Shown: positions 1 to 6,794 of the stretch, piece by piece
Layout: each line of letters opens with the position of its first letter
Position numbering within the stretch: the stretch's first letter is position 1
Assembly (NCBI GenBank): GCA_024643705.1
Contig: JAHEML010000007.1
Coordinates: forward strand, 1 to 17,407
Direction: 5' to 3'
Length of the DNA stretch: 17,407 nucleotides
Source of the DNA: Caldilineaceae bacterium
GTDB taxonomy: Bacteria; Chloroflexota; Anaerolineae; Caldilineales; Caldilineaceae
Made by a program: the position numbers and the translations under genes
The notes under the pieces: generated by a model
Told to the model about the DNA's origin: nothing
Databases searched by the model: none
Seen by the model: only the letters and a program-made list of their open reading frames with translations

Positions 1-1149
1 AGCCGCGTCGGGGTAGGCGCGGGGATCGGTTGTGCGTTGCTGCCAGGGCTGCTCGTTTTGGCGAAGTGTTGCCATCAGCCGCCGGTAGATGAGAATCGAC
101 TTCTGGCGGTAGGGTTCCAGCGCGAAGCGTTCCAGCACGTCCATTTCGTCGGATGGAACCAGCTTCATATCTTCGGCCAGGCTCTCCAGGAAAGGCTGGG
201 AGAATCCCATGCGGGTTTTGGCAACGCTCAAATGGCCGTACAGGCTCTCCACCGCCTGGGCGTACAGCTTGAGAGCCTGCCCTTTTTGCTCTCGCAGGGC
301 CGCTTCGGTCACTTCCAAAGTGACAAAGGGATTGCCATCCCGGTCGCCGCCCATCCACGAGCCATAGCGCAGAAAGGGCGGAATGGCGAAGGATTCTTCG
401 GGCCAGGCATCTTCCAGCGCCCGGCTCAGTTCCCGGTAAATTTGGGGAACCAACTCGAAGAGGGTTTTCTCGAAAAAGTAGAGACCCCCGCGCACTTCGT
501 CCAGCACAGTGGGTCGGCGCTCCCGGTTTTCGTCGCTCTGCCACAGGGCCACAAGTGTCTCGCGGATGCCGTCGTAAATGGCCTGTTCCTCACTAGGCAA
601 GAGGATGTTGTAATCCAGATCGTGGAGTTGCTGGGCCAGCCCCTGCAATTTGAGCAGAATTGTGCGGCGCTTGGCCTCGGTGGGGTGGGCGGTGAAAACA
701 GGCATAATCAGCAAATCGTTGAGCATCTGCCGCATTTCGTAGGCCTGCATCCCGTCGGCTTTGAGCGTTTGCACAGCTGCGGCAATTGTCTCGCGCATGG
801 GTCGTTCTTCCAATTGCGCCTGACCTTCCCGCTCGCGCAATACCCGTACCCGCTGCTGCTCTTCGGCCAGGTTGATGAGCTGAAAATAGGTGGAGAAGGC
901 TTTGAGCACCGCTTCTGTGCGGTCATCGTCCTGCACCAGTTGATTCGTCAACTCCAACAGTCGATCCCCTGCGCCCGCATCGCCGCCCCGCTGGGCACGG
1001 GTCAGGGCACGCAGTTCCTCCTCCAGATCGAAGACCGTCTGGCCCTCTTGCTCGATAATCGTTTCGCCCAGCAGATTGCCCAGGGTGCGCACACTGTGGC
1101 GCAGGCGGGCGTCGGAGGGTTCGGGGGCGGGTGTGGTTGTTTGGCTCAT
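1..1149 (-). CDS. ppc: Phosphoenolpyruvate carboxylase, N-terminal part (cut by window edge)
   Basis: PEP carboxylase adds bicarbonate to phosphoenolpyruvate to give oxaloacetate, refilling the TCA cycle in the cytoplasm. The 383 codons seen here include the family signature TAHPTEAKRRT, with the catalytic histidine at about residue 155. Further on comes the SWMGGDRDGNPFVT block, which belongs to the PEP-binding region of the family. Bacterial enzymes are usually about 880-950 residues, so more than half of the protein, including the second signature (FHGRGG type), lies beyond position 1. The ATG at 1147-1149 is preceded by a GAGGA ribosome binding site about seven bases upstream. The gene follows leuB in the same direction but is separated from it by 168 bp holding a long inverted repeat, so it may be transcribed separately. 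The reading frame is open and ordinary. A long open frame on the opposite strand (37-1152) is a shadow. Confidence 0.97.
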   Translation of the reverse strand, partial: MSQTTTPAPEPSDARLRHSVRTLGNLLGETIIEQEGQTVFDLEEELRALTRAQRGGDAGAGDRLLELTNQLVQDDDRTEAVLKAFSTYFQLINLAEEQQRVRVLREREGQAQLEERPMRETIAAAVQTLKADGMQAYEMRQMLNDLLIMPVFTAHPTEAKRRTILLKLQGLAQQLHDLDYNILLPSEEQAIYDGIRETLVALWQSDENRERRPTVLDEVRGGLYFFEKTLFELVPQIYRELSRALEDAWPEESFAIPPFLRYGSWMGGDRDGNPFVTLEVTEAALREQKGQALKLYAQAVESLYGHLSVAKTRMGFSQPFLESLAEDMKLVPSDEMDVLERFALEPYRQKSILIYRRLMATLRQNEQPWQQRTTDPRAYPDAA

Positions 1150-1183
1150 TGAAATTCCTCGTGAAGATTGGGTATTGCGTGTT

Positions 1184-1318
1184 GCGTATGGCGTATTTCG
1201 TAGGTAGTGGCGCTGTCGCATCGGTCATCATTGAGGGTAGTGAGGAGGGTTATTTCATCACTGTCCAACTTCATCAGACACCGATTCAATGCGACTGCCT
1301 ACGCAATACGCCATACGC
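1184..1318. repeat. Long imperfect inverted repeat between leuB and ppc (element A)
   Basis: Two 25-base arms at 1184-1208 and 1294-1318 are reverse complements at 23 of 25 positions, including 14 identical bases in a row (1184-1197 with 1305-1318). The arms are built from short words of the type GCGTAT/TGCGTA, and further such words continue left to about 1172. A nested match, ATCGGT at 1220-1225 with ACCGAT at 1280-1285, lets the transcript fold further inward. The right arm runs into the leuB stop codon (1318-1320). A transcript leaving leuB would form a large hairpin before ppc. Whether it terminates, protects RNA 3' ends or is a mobile repeat cannot be told from one copy. Confidence 0.75.
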
Positions 1319-2400
1319 TATAGCGCTCCTACCACCAAATCCCCCATGACAACCGTCCCCACCGTTTCAGTGCCCGTGTGGGCGATGTCTCGGGTGCGCA
1401 CGCCTTCGTTGAGAACGACATCGACCGCGGCTTCGATGGCGGCGGCTTCTGCCTCCAGGCCCAAGCTGTGGCGCAGGAGCATGGCACTGCTCAGGATAGC
1501 GGCCAACGGGTTGGCGATGCCGTGACCGGCAATGTCCGGCGCGCTGCCGTGAATCGGCTCGTAGAGTCCAAGCGGCAAGTTGTGGTTGTTCATCAGATCG
1601 CCCAGGCTGGCGGAGGGGAGCATCCCCATGGAACCGGCCAGCATGGACGCTTCGTCGGTAAGAATGTCGCCGAAGAGATTCTCGCTGACCACCACATCGA
1701 AGTCCGCGGGCCGCCGGATCAGATGCATGGCCATGGCATCCACCAGCACATGCTCCACCTCCAGTTCGGGGTACTCTTTCAGCACCTCCACCGTCACCCG
1801 CCGCCACAGCCGGGACGAAGCCAGAACGTTGGCTTTGTCCACGCTCGTCAGCTTTTTGGAGCGGCCCATGGCAGCATCGGCGGAGAGGCGCACCACCCGC
1901 TCAATCTCCGGGGTGGTGTAGAGCATGGTGTCGTAGGCTTCATCGCCGTCGGCCCCGGCTTCTTTGCGCGGGCCAAAATAGGCACCGCCGGTCAGCTCGC
2001 GCACCACCAGCAGGTCAACGCCCGCCAGCACTTCCTCTTTGATGGCGCTGGCCGCGATCAGTTGGGGGTGCAGTTTGACTGGGCGCAGGTTGGCGAAGAG
2101 ATTGAGTGCTTTGCGGATAGCCAGCAGGCCCCGCTCCGGGCGGTCTTTGGCGTTGGGGTTGTCCCATTTGGGGCCGCCTACCGCGCCCAGCAGCACCGCG
2201 TCGGCGGTTTTGGCCGCTTCCACAGTGGCGTCGGGCAGGCTCGTGCCCAATTCGTCGATGGCTCGCCCACCCATCAATTGCTGGTCGAAATGGAACGTAT
2301 GGCCGAACTTCCGGCCAACGGCTGTCAATACCTTTTCCGCCTCAGCGGTCACTTCCGGGCCGATGCCATCACCGGCCAAAACGACAATGCGTGCGTCCAC
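1318..2400 (-). CDS. leuB: 3-isopropylmalate dehydrogenase
   Basis: LeuB oxidises and decarboxylates 3-isopropylmalate with NAD+ to 2-oxoisocaproate, the third specific step of leucine synthesis, in the cytoplasm. The 360-residue product has the usual length. It opens with LAGDGIGPEV (8-17) and carries the arginine-rich substrate region around 90-106, the VRELTGG segment with the catalytic tyrosine Y141, SVDKANV with the catalytic lysine K189, and the metal-binding aspartates D221, D245 and D249 within DAMAMHL and NLFGDILTDEAS. These fit LeuB better than tartrate or isocitrate dehydrogenase, although the family is closely related. The start is a GTG at 2398-2400 with GAAAGG about eight bases upstream; no in-frame ATG fits better. 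The gene is separated from leuD and leuC by the yjjX and methyltransferase-to-PhyH genes, an unusual arrangement. Its stop codon lies at the edge of an inverted repeat. Confidence 0.97.
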   Translation of the reverse strand: MDARIVVLAGDGIGPEVTAEAEKVLTAVGRKFGHTFHFDQQLMGGRAIDELGTSLPDATVEAAKTADAVLLGAVGGPKWDNPNAKDRPERGLLAIRKALNLFANLRPVKLHPQLIAASAIKEEVLAGVDLLVVRELTGGAYFGPRKEAGADGDEAYDTMLYTTPEIERVVRLSADAAMGRSKKLTSVDKANVLASSRLWRRVTVEVLKEYPELEVEHVLVDAMAMHLIRRPADFDVVVSENLFGDILTDEASMLAGSMGMLPSASLGDLMNNHNLPLGLYEPIHGSAPDIAGHGIANPLAAILSSAMLLRHSLGLEAEAAAIEAAVDVVLNEGVRTRDIAHTGTETVGTVVMGDLVVGAL

Positions 2401-2428
2401 AATGGATACCTTTCGTGTGTTTTGTAAA

Positions 2429-2469
2429 GCAAGCAGTTAGCTTACGGTCGGCGCAAACTAACTGCTTGC
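2429..2469 (-). terminator. Perfect 12-bp stem-loop between the PhyH gene and leuB (element B)
   Basis: Bases 2429-2440 and 2458-2469 are perfect reverse complements (GCAAGCAGTTAG on the plus strand), around a 17-base loop. On the minus strand the hairpin begins 21 bases after the PhyH stop and is followed by TTTACAAAAC, a weak T-tract, then by the leuB ribosome binding site. It may be an intrinsic terminator or attenuator that lowers read-through into leuB, or a copy of a dispersed palindrome. The T-tract is too poor to be certain of termination. Confidence 0.55.
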
Positions 2470-2490
2470 ACTTCTTTGCTTTGTACTACC

Positions 2491-3330
2491 TTATTCCGTC
2501 ACCATCGCCATGGGCGCGTCCAGGGGGCGCATGGCAACAACCGGCCCACTCTCTTCGTCCACCCAGACGCCGCATTCGCTGCCGCCTGCGCTCACGCCCA
2601 ATTCCACCGGCGTGCCGTCCATGCGCAGCACCGGGTGGTAGAACTGGGCCACCTGTTCCGCTTCGCCCACAATGTAATGGCCGATGAGCGAGCGGCGGAA
2701 GCGGTCTTGGCTGGTGTTGGGGAAGCTGCCGTGAACCAGTTGGCCGTTGAAAAAGAGGACGTCCCCGGCTTGCATCGTCACCGGTTCGGCTGCCATACCC
2801 GCGGGTATGGGCACAGTCACATCGGTGAAACTTTGGGTGGTATCGGCCTGCACCGTGCAAAGAATGGGTAGATCGTGGGTTCCCGGCACAACCTGCAAAC
2901 AGCCATTTTCCACATCGCAATCATCCAAAGCCATCCACGCGGCAATGCACGTACCCGGCTGCACTTTCAGATAATATTGGTCTTGGTGGAGCGCTTGGCC
3001 CCGGCCCCCGGCTGGCTTAAAGTAGAGCATGGTCTGCACAGCAAAGGGCGAAATGCCCAGGAGACTGGTCATCCACGCATCCAGCCGCTCGTCCAGCATC
3101 CAGTCCAGGCTCATATCGTCCCAGCGGTGCATGTGGATCATGCGGGGGTAGCGTTTGAGCGGATCGCTGCTGGTCAGGTCCACGCCGGCAAAATCGCCGG
3201 GATAGGTGTTGGCTGCCCGCAGTTGCATGAAATGCTCCCGATAGATCGCCGTTTCTTCTGGGCTAAACAGCCCCCGGGCGATCACAAAACCACGCTCGTG
3301 AAATTGTGCGATCTCGTTTCGATCTGCCAT
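2491..3330 (-). CDS. Phytanoyl-CoA dioxygenase (PhyH) family Fe(II)/2-oxoglutarate oxygenase
   Basis: The 279-residue protein has the PhyH fold signature: LHQDQYY with iron ligands H115 and D117, the ENGCLQVVPGTH block (141-152), the distal histidine H200 in NGQLVHGS, and arginines at 210-213 that would hold 2-oxoglutarate. Enzymes of this family hydroxylate varied small molecules, including fatty acyl-CoAs, ectoine and natural products, and the sequence does not reveal the substrate. I chose the ATG at 3330 because GGGGGA stands just before it and the next residues match the usual family N-terminus. An in-frame ATG at 3369 overlaps the stop codon of the upstream nucleotidyltransferase (TAATG) but has no clear ribosome binding site; it would add 13 residues. 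The gene is last of a packed three-gene set with a nucleotidyltransferase and a methyltransferase, which suggests joint modification of one substrate. A stem-loop follows its stop. Confidence 0.88.
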   Translation of the reverse strand: MADRNEIAQFHERGFVIARGLFSPEETAIYREHFMQLRAANTYPGDFAGVDLTSSDPLKRYPRMIHMHRWDDMSLDWMLDERLDAWMTSLLGISPFAVQTMLYFKPAGGRGQALHQDQYYLKVQPGTCIAAWMALDDCDVENGCLQVVPGTHDLPILCTVQADTTQSFTDVTVPIPAGMAAEPVTMQAGDVLFFNGQLVHGSFPNTSQDRFRRSLIGHYIVGEAEQVAQFYHPVLRMDGTPVELGVSAGGSECGVWVDEESGPVVAMRPLDAPMAMVTE

Positions 3331-3368
3331 CTGTTCCCCCAGGTTTGTTGATTCAAAGGCTGTTGACA

Positions 3369-4136
3369 TTAAGAGATAGAGACTTCTTGCGGTTCCGAGG
3401 CCCATTCGAAGAAGGTGGTGGTTCCCAGAGCCAATCGGGCAAATTCCAGGGCTACTGCGTATTTCAGGTTAAAGTTTGGGTTGGTATAGTATCGTCGAGC
3501 TAGCGTCTGCAACTCAGTGTCCACCTCACCCAGCCGCTCCAACGTCTCTTTCAGCCGGGGAAGATTGTGATTGGCAGCCAGAAACGCATAGACGATCATG
3601 CGCTGCATGGCTTGGTCCAGGATAAAGAGTGCGGTTTCCGGTGCACGTTCGGCCACATCGGCCACATTGTCGAGCAAATCTACAGCCAGATAGCGCTGAA
3701 TCTCCAATTCCTGGGGCGTCAGGTCTGGTCGCTGGGATAACACAAGCGCTGCTTCGGCCCGCAACTGCTGCAAGGTTTCGTCCTGCTCCAACATTGCGAA
3801 ACCGGTTGTCAGCAGGTGGGCGGTAATGGGGCGACCCGCTTTGCGTTCGTCGGCAAAGTAGCGCCGCACCTGGGCCGGTGGATTGACAAAAATCTCGATA
3901 GGCACACCGTTGACCCGTTTTTGCACCCGTTGTCGCCAGCCCGCCTGGTGGATGACATAGATATCCAAATCGCTGTTCGCGTCCCCTTGGCCCCGCAACA
4001 CAGAGCCACCCACCACAATGGCAATTGGCGCATAATCCGCCAGCACAAACGGGATGATCTGGCGGAGCGCACCTGCATACGGTTCGGCCAATGTCGGCCA
4101 GCGACAGTCGGTTAATTCAGGCAGCTTCGAAGTCAT
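3369..4136 (-). CDS. Nucleotidyltransferase-domain protein (minimal NTase fold plus helical C-terminus)
   Basis: The 255-residue protein shows the Pol-beta-like nucleotidyltransferase motif: GGSVLRG (43-49), then SDLDIYV with metal-binding aspartates D56 and D58, and a likely third carboxylate at E81 in PIEIFV. The remainder, roughly 95-245, looks entirely helical, as in HEPN-like or kanamycin-nucleotidyltransferase C-terminal domains. Relatives transfer a nucleotide to small molecules such as aminoglycosides, or to proteins or RNA; the substrate here is unknown. The ATG at 4134-4136 lies inside the last codons of the upstream methyltransferase gene (20-bp overlap), and translation is probably coupled to it, since no strong ribosome binding site is visible. 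Upstream in-frame codons up to 4208 lie within the methyltransferase gene and are unlikely to be used. The active-site residues are all present, so it is probably an enzyme rather than a decayed copy. Confidence 0.85.
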   Translation of the reverse strand: MTSKLPELTDCRWPTLAEPYAGALRQIIPFVLADYAPIAIVVGGSVLRGQGDANSDLDIYVIHQAGWRQRVQKRVNGVPIEIFVNPPAQVRRYFADERKAGRPITAHLLTTGFAMLEQDETLQQLRAEAALVLSQRPDLTPQELEIQRYLAVDLLDNVADVAERAPETALFILDQAMQRMIVYAFLAANHNLPRLKETLERLGEVDTELQTLARRYYTNPNFNLKYAVALEFARLALGTTTFFEWASEPQEVSIS

Positions 4137-4902
4137 AGATGTTTTTCTGAGGTGGCTTGCGTCCACCAAAAAGAGCCAGCTCAAAGGCTTTGAAATAACA
4201 GTCCACATCCTGAAAGCCTATTTGACGCAGCCACTGGCACTGGCTTTCCACCGGTGCCAGAATGTTGGCGGCTTTGTCGTCTCGGCTGTGATAACCCGTG
4301 GCCACCTGTGCCCGGCTCTCACTGGTAGGCTGCCCCACCTGGCTGGCCCACAGGCTGTCGATGAAGAAGTCGTCGTGGACGGCTTCCAGCCATTTGCTGG
4401 TCGAACGCACATGCTCCATGTTGACAAAGACCCCGCCCGGTCCCAGCAGATCGAAGACATCCCGATAAACCTGCTGCTTCACCCGATCCGAATGGTGATG
4501 GATAGAGAAGCCGGATACGATTGCATCGTAGGGGCCGTGGGCCGCCACCGTGCCAAACCAGTTGGGGTCGGCGTAATCGACAGTGGAAAAGTGGATACGC
4601 TTGCCATAGCTCTTGAGATTGGCGATGGCGGCCTGAATCATCGGCATGGAAAAATCGACCAACACGCCGGTTGCGTCCGGGTATTCGGCCAAAATGACAG
4701 AGGCGAGAACACCGTCGCCGCAGCCCAGGTCCATGAAGGCGTTGACCGGCTGCCCGCGTCCTTCGATCACCCGCATCATCACATCAAATTGAGCTTCGGC
4801 CAGAGGCACACCCTTGCGCACCCGGCCCAGAAAATTCTCCACCAGCGCCGAGTCTTTCCAGACTGCCGCACTGGGGAATACAGGTTTTTGATAAGTGGTC
4901 AT
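4117..4902 (-). CDS. Class I SAM-dependent methyltransferase
   Basis: The 261-residue protein carries a standard Rossmann-type methyltransferase core: motif I DLGCGDG at 58-64, the acidic end of strand 2 at D83 (VLVDFS), an SGFSIHHHSD segment as motif IV and LGPGGVFVNMEH as motif V/VI. This predicts transfer of a methyl group from S-adenosylmethionine; the acceptor cannot be named. The ATG at 4900-4902 has AGGA five bases upstream and is preferred over a TTG eight codons earlier. It is the first gene of the three-gene cassette; its 3' end overlaps the nucleotidyltransferase start by 20 bp, implying translational coupling. It follows yjjX after 132 bp filled by an inverted repeat, so the trio may have its own promoter, though I see no convincing one. 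Similarity to trans-aconitate-type and tRNA cmo5U-type methyltransferases is only general. Confidence 0.88.
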   Translation of the reverse strand: MTTYQKPVFPSAAVWKDSALVENFLGRVRKGVPLAEAQFDVMMRVIEGRGQPVNAFMDLGCGDGVLASVILAEYPDATGVLVDFSMPMIQAAIANLKSYGKRIHFSTVDYADPNWFGTVAAHGPYDAIVSGFSIHHHSDRVKQQVYRDVFDLLGPGGVFVNMEHVRSTSKWLEAVHDDFFIDSLWASQVGQPTSESRAQVATGYHSRDDKAANILAPVESQCQWLRQIGFQDVDCYFKAFELALFGGRKPPQKNIYDFEAA

Positions 4903-4925
4903 AGATTCCTGAAGTTGCAAAAGCA

Positions 4926-5041
4926 AGAATAGAACGCGGATGGTACAGATTGAGCAGATAAAAGCAGATGTAAATCTACTCAGTGTATCTTTTTCTGATC
5001 CGCCTACATCCGTCCTTTCCGGTTGATCCGCGTTCTATTCT
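4926..5041. repeat. Intergenic inverted repeat with perfect 15-bp ends (element C)
   Basis: The ends 4926-4940 and 5027-5041 are perfect 15-base reverse complements (AGAATAGAACGCGGA). Between them lie degenerate words of the type GCGGAT/GCAGAT in both orientations, so the whole 116 bp looks like a decayed long palindrome. The right end contains the yjjX stop codon (5035-5037), so the last residues of that protein are encoded by the element. Nothing else was found in this gap; no clear promoter for the methyltransferase gene is visible. Confidence 0.75.
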
Positions 5042-5562
5042 GCATAGTTCTCCGGTGTGATGAAGCGGGCCAGCGCGTAGGTCAGGGCGATTTCTAAAGC
5101 TCCGGTGCGGTCAATCAGACCAGCGGTGAAGATGCCGATGGCCCCTGCGCTCTGCTTCACATTGCGCCGCCCGCTAAAATCGTCCATCACCGGGCCGAGT
5201 TCTTCCCCAGCGCGTATACGACGAGAAATCGATTCGGGCAGCAATACCCGTCCGCCCCCGCCGATGCCAAGCACACCGTTCCCATCGATCACCGCGGCCC
5301 ATCCTCCCACAAACATCCCGTGGGGGGTATCCTGCACGCCGCCTTCTACACCCATACCTATCTGCGCTCTATCCACCGCGGCCAGGGCATTGCGTGCCCG
5401 ATTCACTGCGCCGCGGATGGTTTCGTCGTCGCTCATGGGTTGCTCGCCCACGCCAGATGGTACAGCCACTGCCACTACATCGCACCCCGGCCAAATCTTG
5501 ACCGCAGCTCGGCGGGCCGCTTCGACTTTGGTGGGGTTGGTCGAGCCGATGGCAATACGCAT
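5035..5562 (-). CDS. yjjX: Inosine/xanthosine triphosphatase (YjjX/DUF84 family)
   Basis: This family hydrolyses the damaged nucleotides ITP and XTP to diphosphates in the cytoplasm, a house-cleaning task. The 175-residue length matches the family. Visible signatures are GSTNPTKVEA at 6-15, VGEQPMSDDET at 38-48 followed by a helix rich in R and A, GMGVEGGV (69-76) with the conserved acidic residue, and a glycine-rich GIGGGGRVLLPE stretch. The ATG at 5560-5562 begins five bases after the leuD stop codon, so translation is probably coupled to leuD; the ribosome binding site is weak. The role has no evident link with leucine synthesis, so its place here may reflect only shared expression. The C-terminus (YAE) is written by the arm of an inverted repeat and may be altered compared with relatives. 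Confidence 0.9.
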   Translation of the reverse strand: MRIAIGSTNPTKVEAARRAAVKIWPGCDVVAVAVPSGVGEQPMSDDETIRGAVNRARNALAAVDRAQIGMGVEGGVQDTPHGMFVGGWAAVIDGNGVLGIGGGGRVLLPESISRRIRAGEELGPVMDDFSGRRNVKQSAGAIGIFTAGLIDRTGALEIALTYALARFITPENYAE

Positions 5563-5567
5563 ACGGA

Positions 5568-6158
5568 TCAGTAGGCCGGTTCTGCTTCGTGGGCAGCGAT
5601 GGCATCGCCCTTCGCCAGCAGATAGCCCATGTCGTCCAGCCCATCCAGCAGGCACATCTTGCGGAAGCTGTCGATGGCAAAGCCCATCTGTTGGCCGTCG
5701 GGCAAGGTGACAGTCTGGTTTTCCAGGTCAATGGCGATGGTGGTTCCTGGCTCCTCTTCGATCAGGTCCAAGAGCATGTTCACCGTTTCTTCGGGCAGAG
5801 CCACGGGCAGCAGGCCGTTCTTGAGGCTATTGTTGTAGAAAATGTCGGCAAAACCAGGCGCGATGACGGCCCGAAAGCCGTATTCGGTCAACGCCCAGAC
5901 CGCGTGCTCCCGGCTCGATCCGCTACCAAAGTTGCGCCCGGCGATGAGCACCTGGCTACCTGCATATTCCGGTTTGTTCAATTCAAAGTCCGGGTTGGGC
6001 TTGCCGTCCCGGCCGTAGCGCCACCAGGAAAAGAGACCATCGCCCATCCCGACTTTGGTCACTGCTGTCAGGTAGCGGGCGGGGATGATCTGGTCCGTAT
6101 CCACATTTTCCCGGCGCATGGGCAGGGCAGTGGTGGTCAGTTGGGTAAAGGGTTGCAT
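5568..6158 (-). CDS. leuD: 3-isopropylmalate dehydratase, small subunit
   Basis: LeuD pairs with LeuC to convert 2-isopropylmalate to 3-isopropylmalate, the second specific step of leucine synthesis. The 196-residue product shows the family hallmarks: RRENVDTDQIIPARYL near the N-terminus (15-30), AGRNFGSGSSREHAVWAL (73-90), which forms the substrate-binding swivelling domain, and a C-terminal segment with FRKMCLLDGLDDMGYLL. This is the longer LeuD type with an insertion after residue 40, as in proteobacterial LeuD, rather than the short archaeal-like form. I chose the ATG at 6156-6158, with AAGGA nine bases upstream; a TTG three codons earlier would overlap that site. The gene is separated from leuC by the DUF4160/DUF2442 pair. 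It is followed after five bases by yjjX. Confidence 0.96.
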   Translation of the reverse strand: MQPFTQLTTTALPMRRENVDTDQIIPARYLTAVTKVGMGDGLFSWWRYGRDGKPNPDFELNKPEYAGSQVLIAGRNFGSGSSREHAVWALTEYGFRAVIAPGFADIFYNNSLKNGLLPVALPEETVNMLLDLIEEEPGTTIAIDLENQTVTLPDGQQMGFAIDSFRKMCLLDGLDDMGYLLAKGDAIAAHEAEPAY

Positions 6159-6204
6159 TTGGTTCAATCCTTGGGCTGCATTTCAGTTGAATCGCGCTAT
6201 GACA

Positions 6205-6474
6205 TCAAATCCGATTTTCATATAGATCGGCGATTGGGAAACAGAGTGCATAATCGTGCCAGAATAGGTCACCGTGTTCTACCGTGAAATCCTGAAATTG
6301 GGAAACATCCAAGTATCGGCGAATCAACGGATTGAGCGAATCTCGCAGAAACGGCCCAAAATCGACCGTCTGCATAAAACCGTCGCTAAACGATACTGCG
6401 ATACGATATGGATCCAGGAATTGTGCTTCCATCACATCGACAATGGCATCTTTCGCCAAACCTAGCGAATCCAC
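6205..6474 (-). CDS. DUF2442 domain protein, probable partner of DUF4160
   Basis: The small product (89 residues from the GTG at 6472-6474) has the DUF2442 pattern: a beta strand pair of the type AQFLDPYRIAVSFSDG, an aspartate-led VDFGPFL turn, a central loop and the closing FWHDYALCFPIADLY motif. The function of DUF2442 is not established; it is often found beside DUF4160 in what have been suggested to be toxin-antitoxin-like pairs. The start is uncertain. The GTG at 6474 overlaps the DUF4160 gene by 13 bp and fits the family length; an ATG at 6528 would overlap by 67 bp and add 18 residues; an internal ATG at 6432 would remove part of the domain. No good ribosome binding site precedes any of these, which suggests coupling to the upstream gene. 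leuD starts 46 bp downstream. Confidence 0.8.
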   Translation of the reverse strand: MDSLGLAKDAIVDVMEAQFLDPYRIAVSFSDGFMQTVDFGPFLRDSLNPLIRRYLDVSQFQDFTVEHGDLFWHDYALCFPIADLYENRI

Positions 6475-6767
6475 CTTGATATCCGTTCGCTGGTGACCTG
6501 CTTGTGCAGTACGAAGTATGCTATCCATTTGTCCACAATCTTCTCTGCATAGTGCTCCACCAACACCTGGAAATCAGTAAGTTGTTTGGGCGGGAGCTGC
6601 CTGCGTCCACGAACGGCGATAATGCGAATCTCTATGATTTTGCCATCTTCGATGAGTATTTCTGCCTTGCTTTCAGCACCCTGATACTTTCCGTGCACAT
6701 GAATCGGTTCGTGTGCATTCGAATAGAAGAGAACAATCAGTCCGAAATACTCGTAGAGTGCAGGCAT
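6462..6767 (-). CDS. DUF4160 domain protein
   Basis: The 101-residue product matches the DUF4160 pattern: an N-terminal FGLIVLFYSNAHEPIHVHGKY segment with histidines H19, H23 and H25, an AEILIEDG strand pair, then a basic RGRRQLPPKQL region followed by a helix. The histidine cluster and basic stretch are consistent with nucleic acid handling or a nuclease, but no biochemical role is established. The ATG at 6765-6767 follows a GGCGGA sequence and lies 27 bp after the leuC stop. Its 3' end overlaps the start of the DUF2442 gene, the usual arrangement for this pair. Placed between leuC and leuD, it looks like a small cassette inserted into the leucine operon. It is the likelier toxin if the pair is a toxin-antitoxin system, but this is inference only. 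Confidence 0.85.
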   Translation of the reverse strand: MPALYEYFGLIVLFYSNAHEPIHVHGKYQGAESKAEILIEDGKIIEIRIIAVRGRRQLPPKQLTDFQVLVEHYAEKIVDKWIAYFVLHKQVTSERISRWIR

Positions 6768-6794
6768 ATTGTCCGCCTGGCTTCAGAAGTTCAG

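Noticed and set aside
37..1152. Long plus-strand open frame opposite ppc
   Set aside because: The minus strand encodes PEP carboxylase with its signature motifs; the plus-strand product has no recognisable domain and a composition typical of an antisense shadow in GC-rich DNA.
1378..2427. 349-codon plus-strand open frame opposite leuB
   Set aside because: It is the antisense of a complete LeuB with all catalytic residues, and has no ribosome binding site or domain.
3331..3369. Alternative PhyH start at the TAATG overlap
   Set aside because: The overlap with the nucleotidyltransferase stop is appealing for coupling, but there is no ribosome binding site, whereas the ATG at 3330 has GGGGGA and matches the family N-terminus. 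It remains possible.
4903..5034. Promoter for the methyltransferase gene
   Set aside because: Only TTTACA with a poor -10 candidate was found, inside repeat words; too weak to list.
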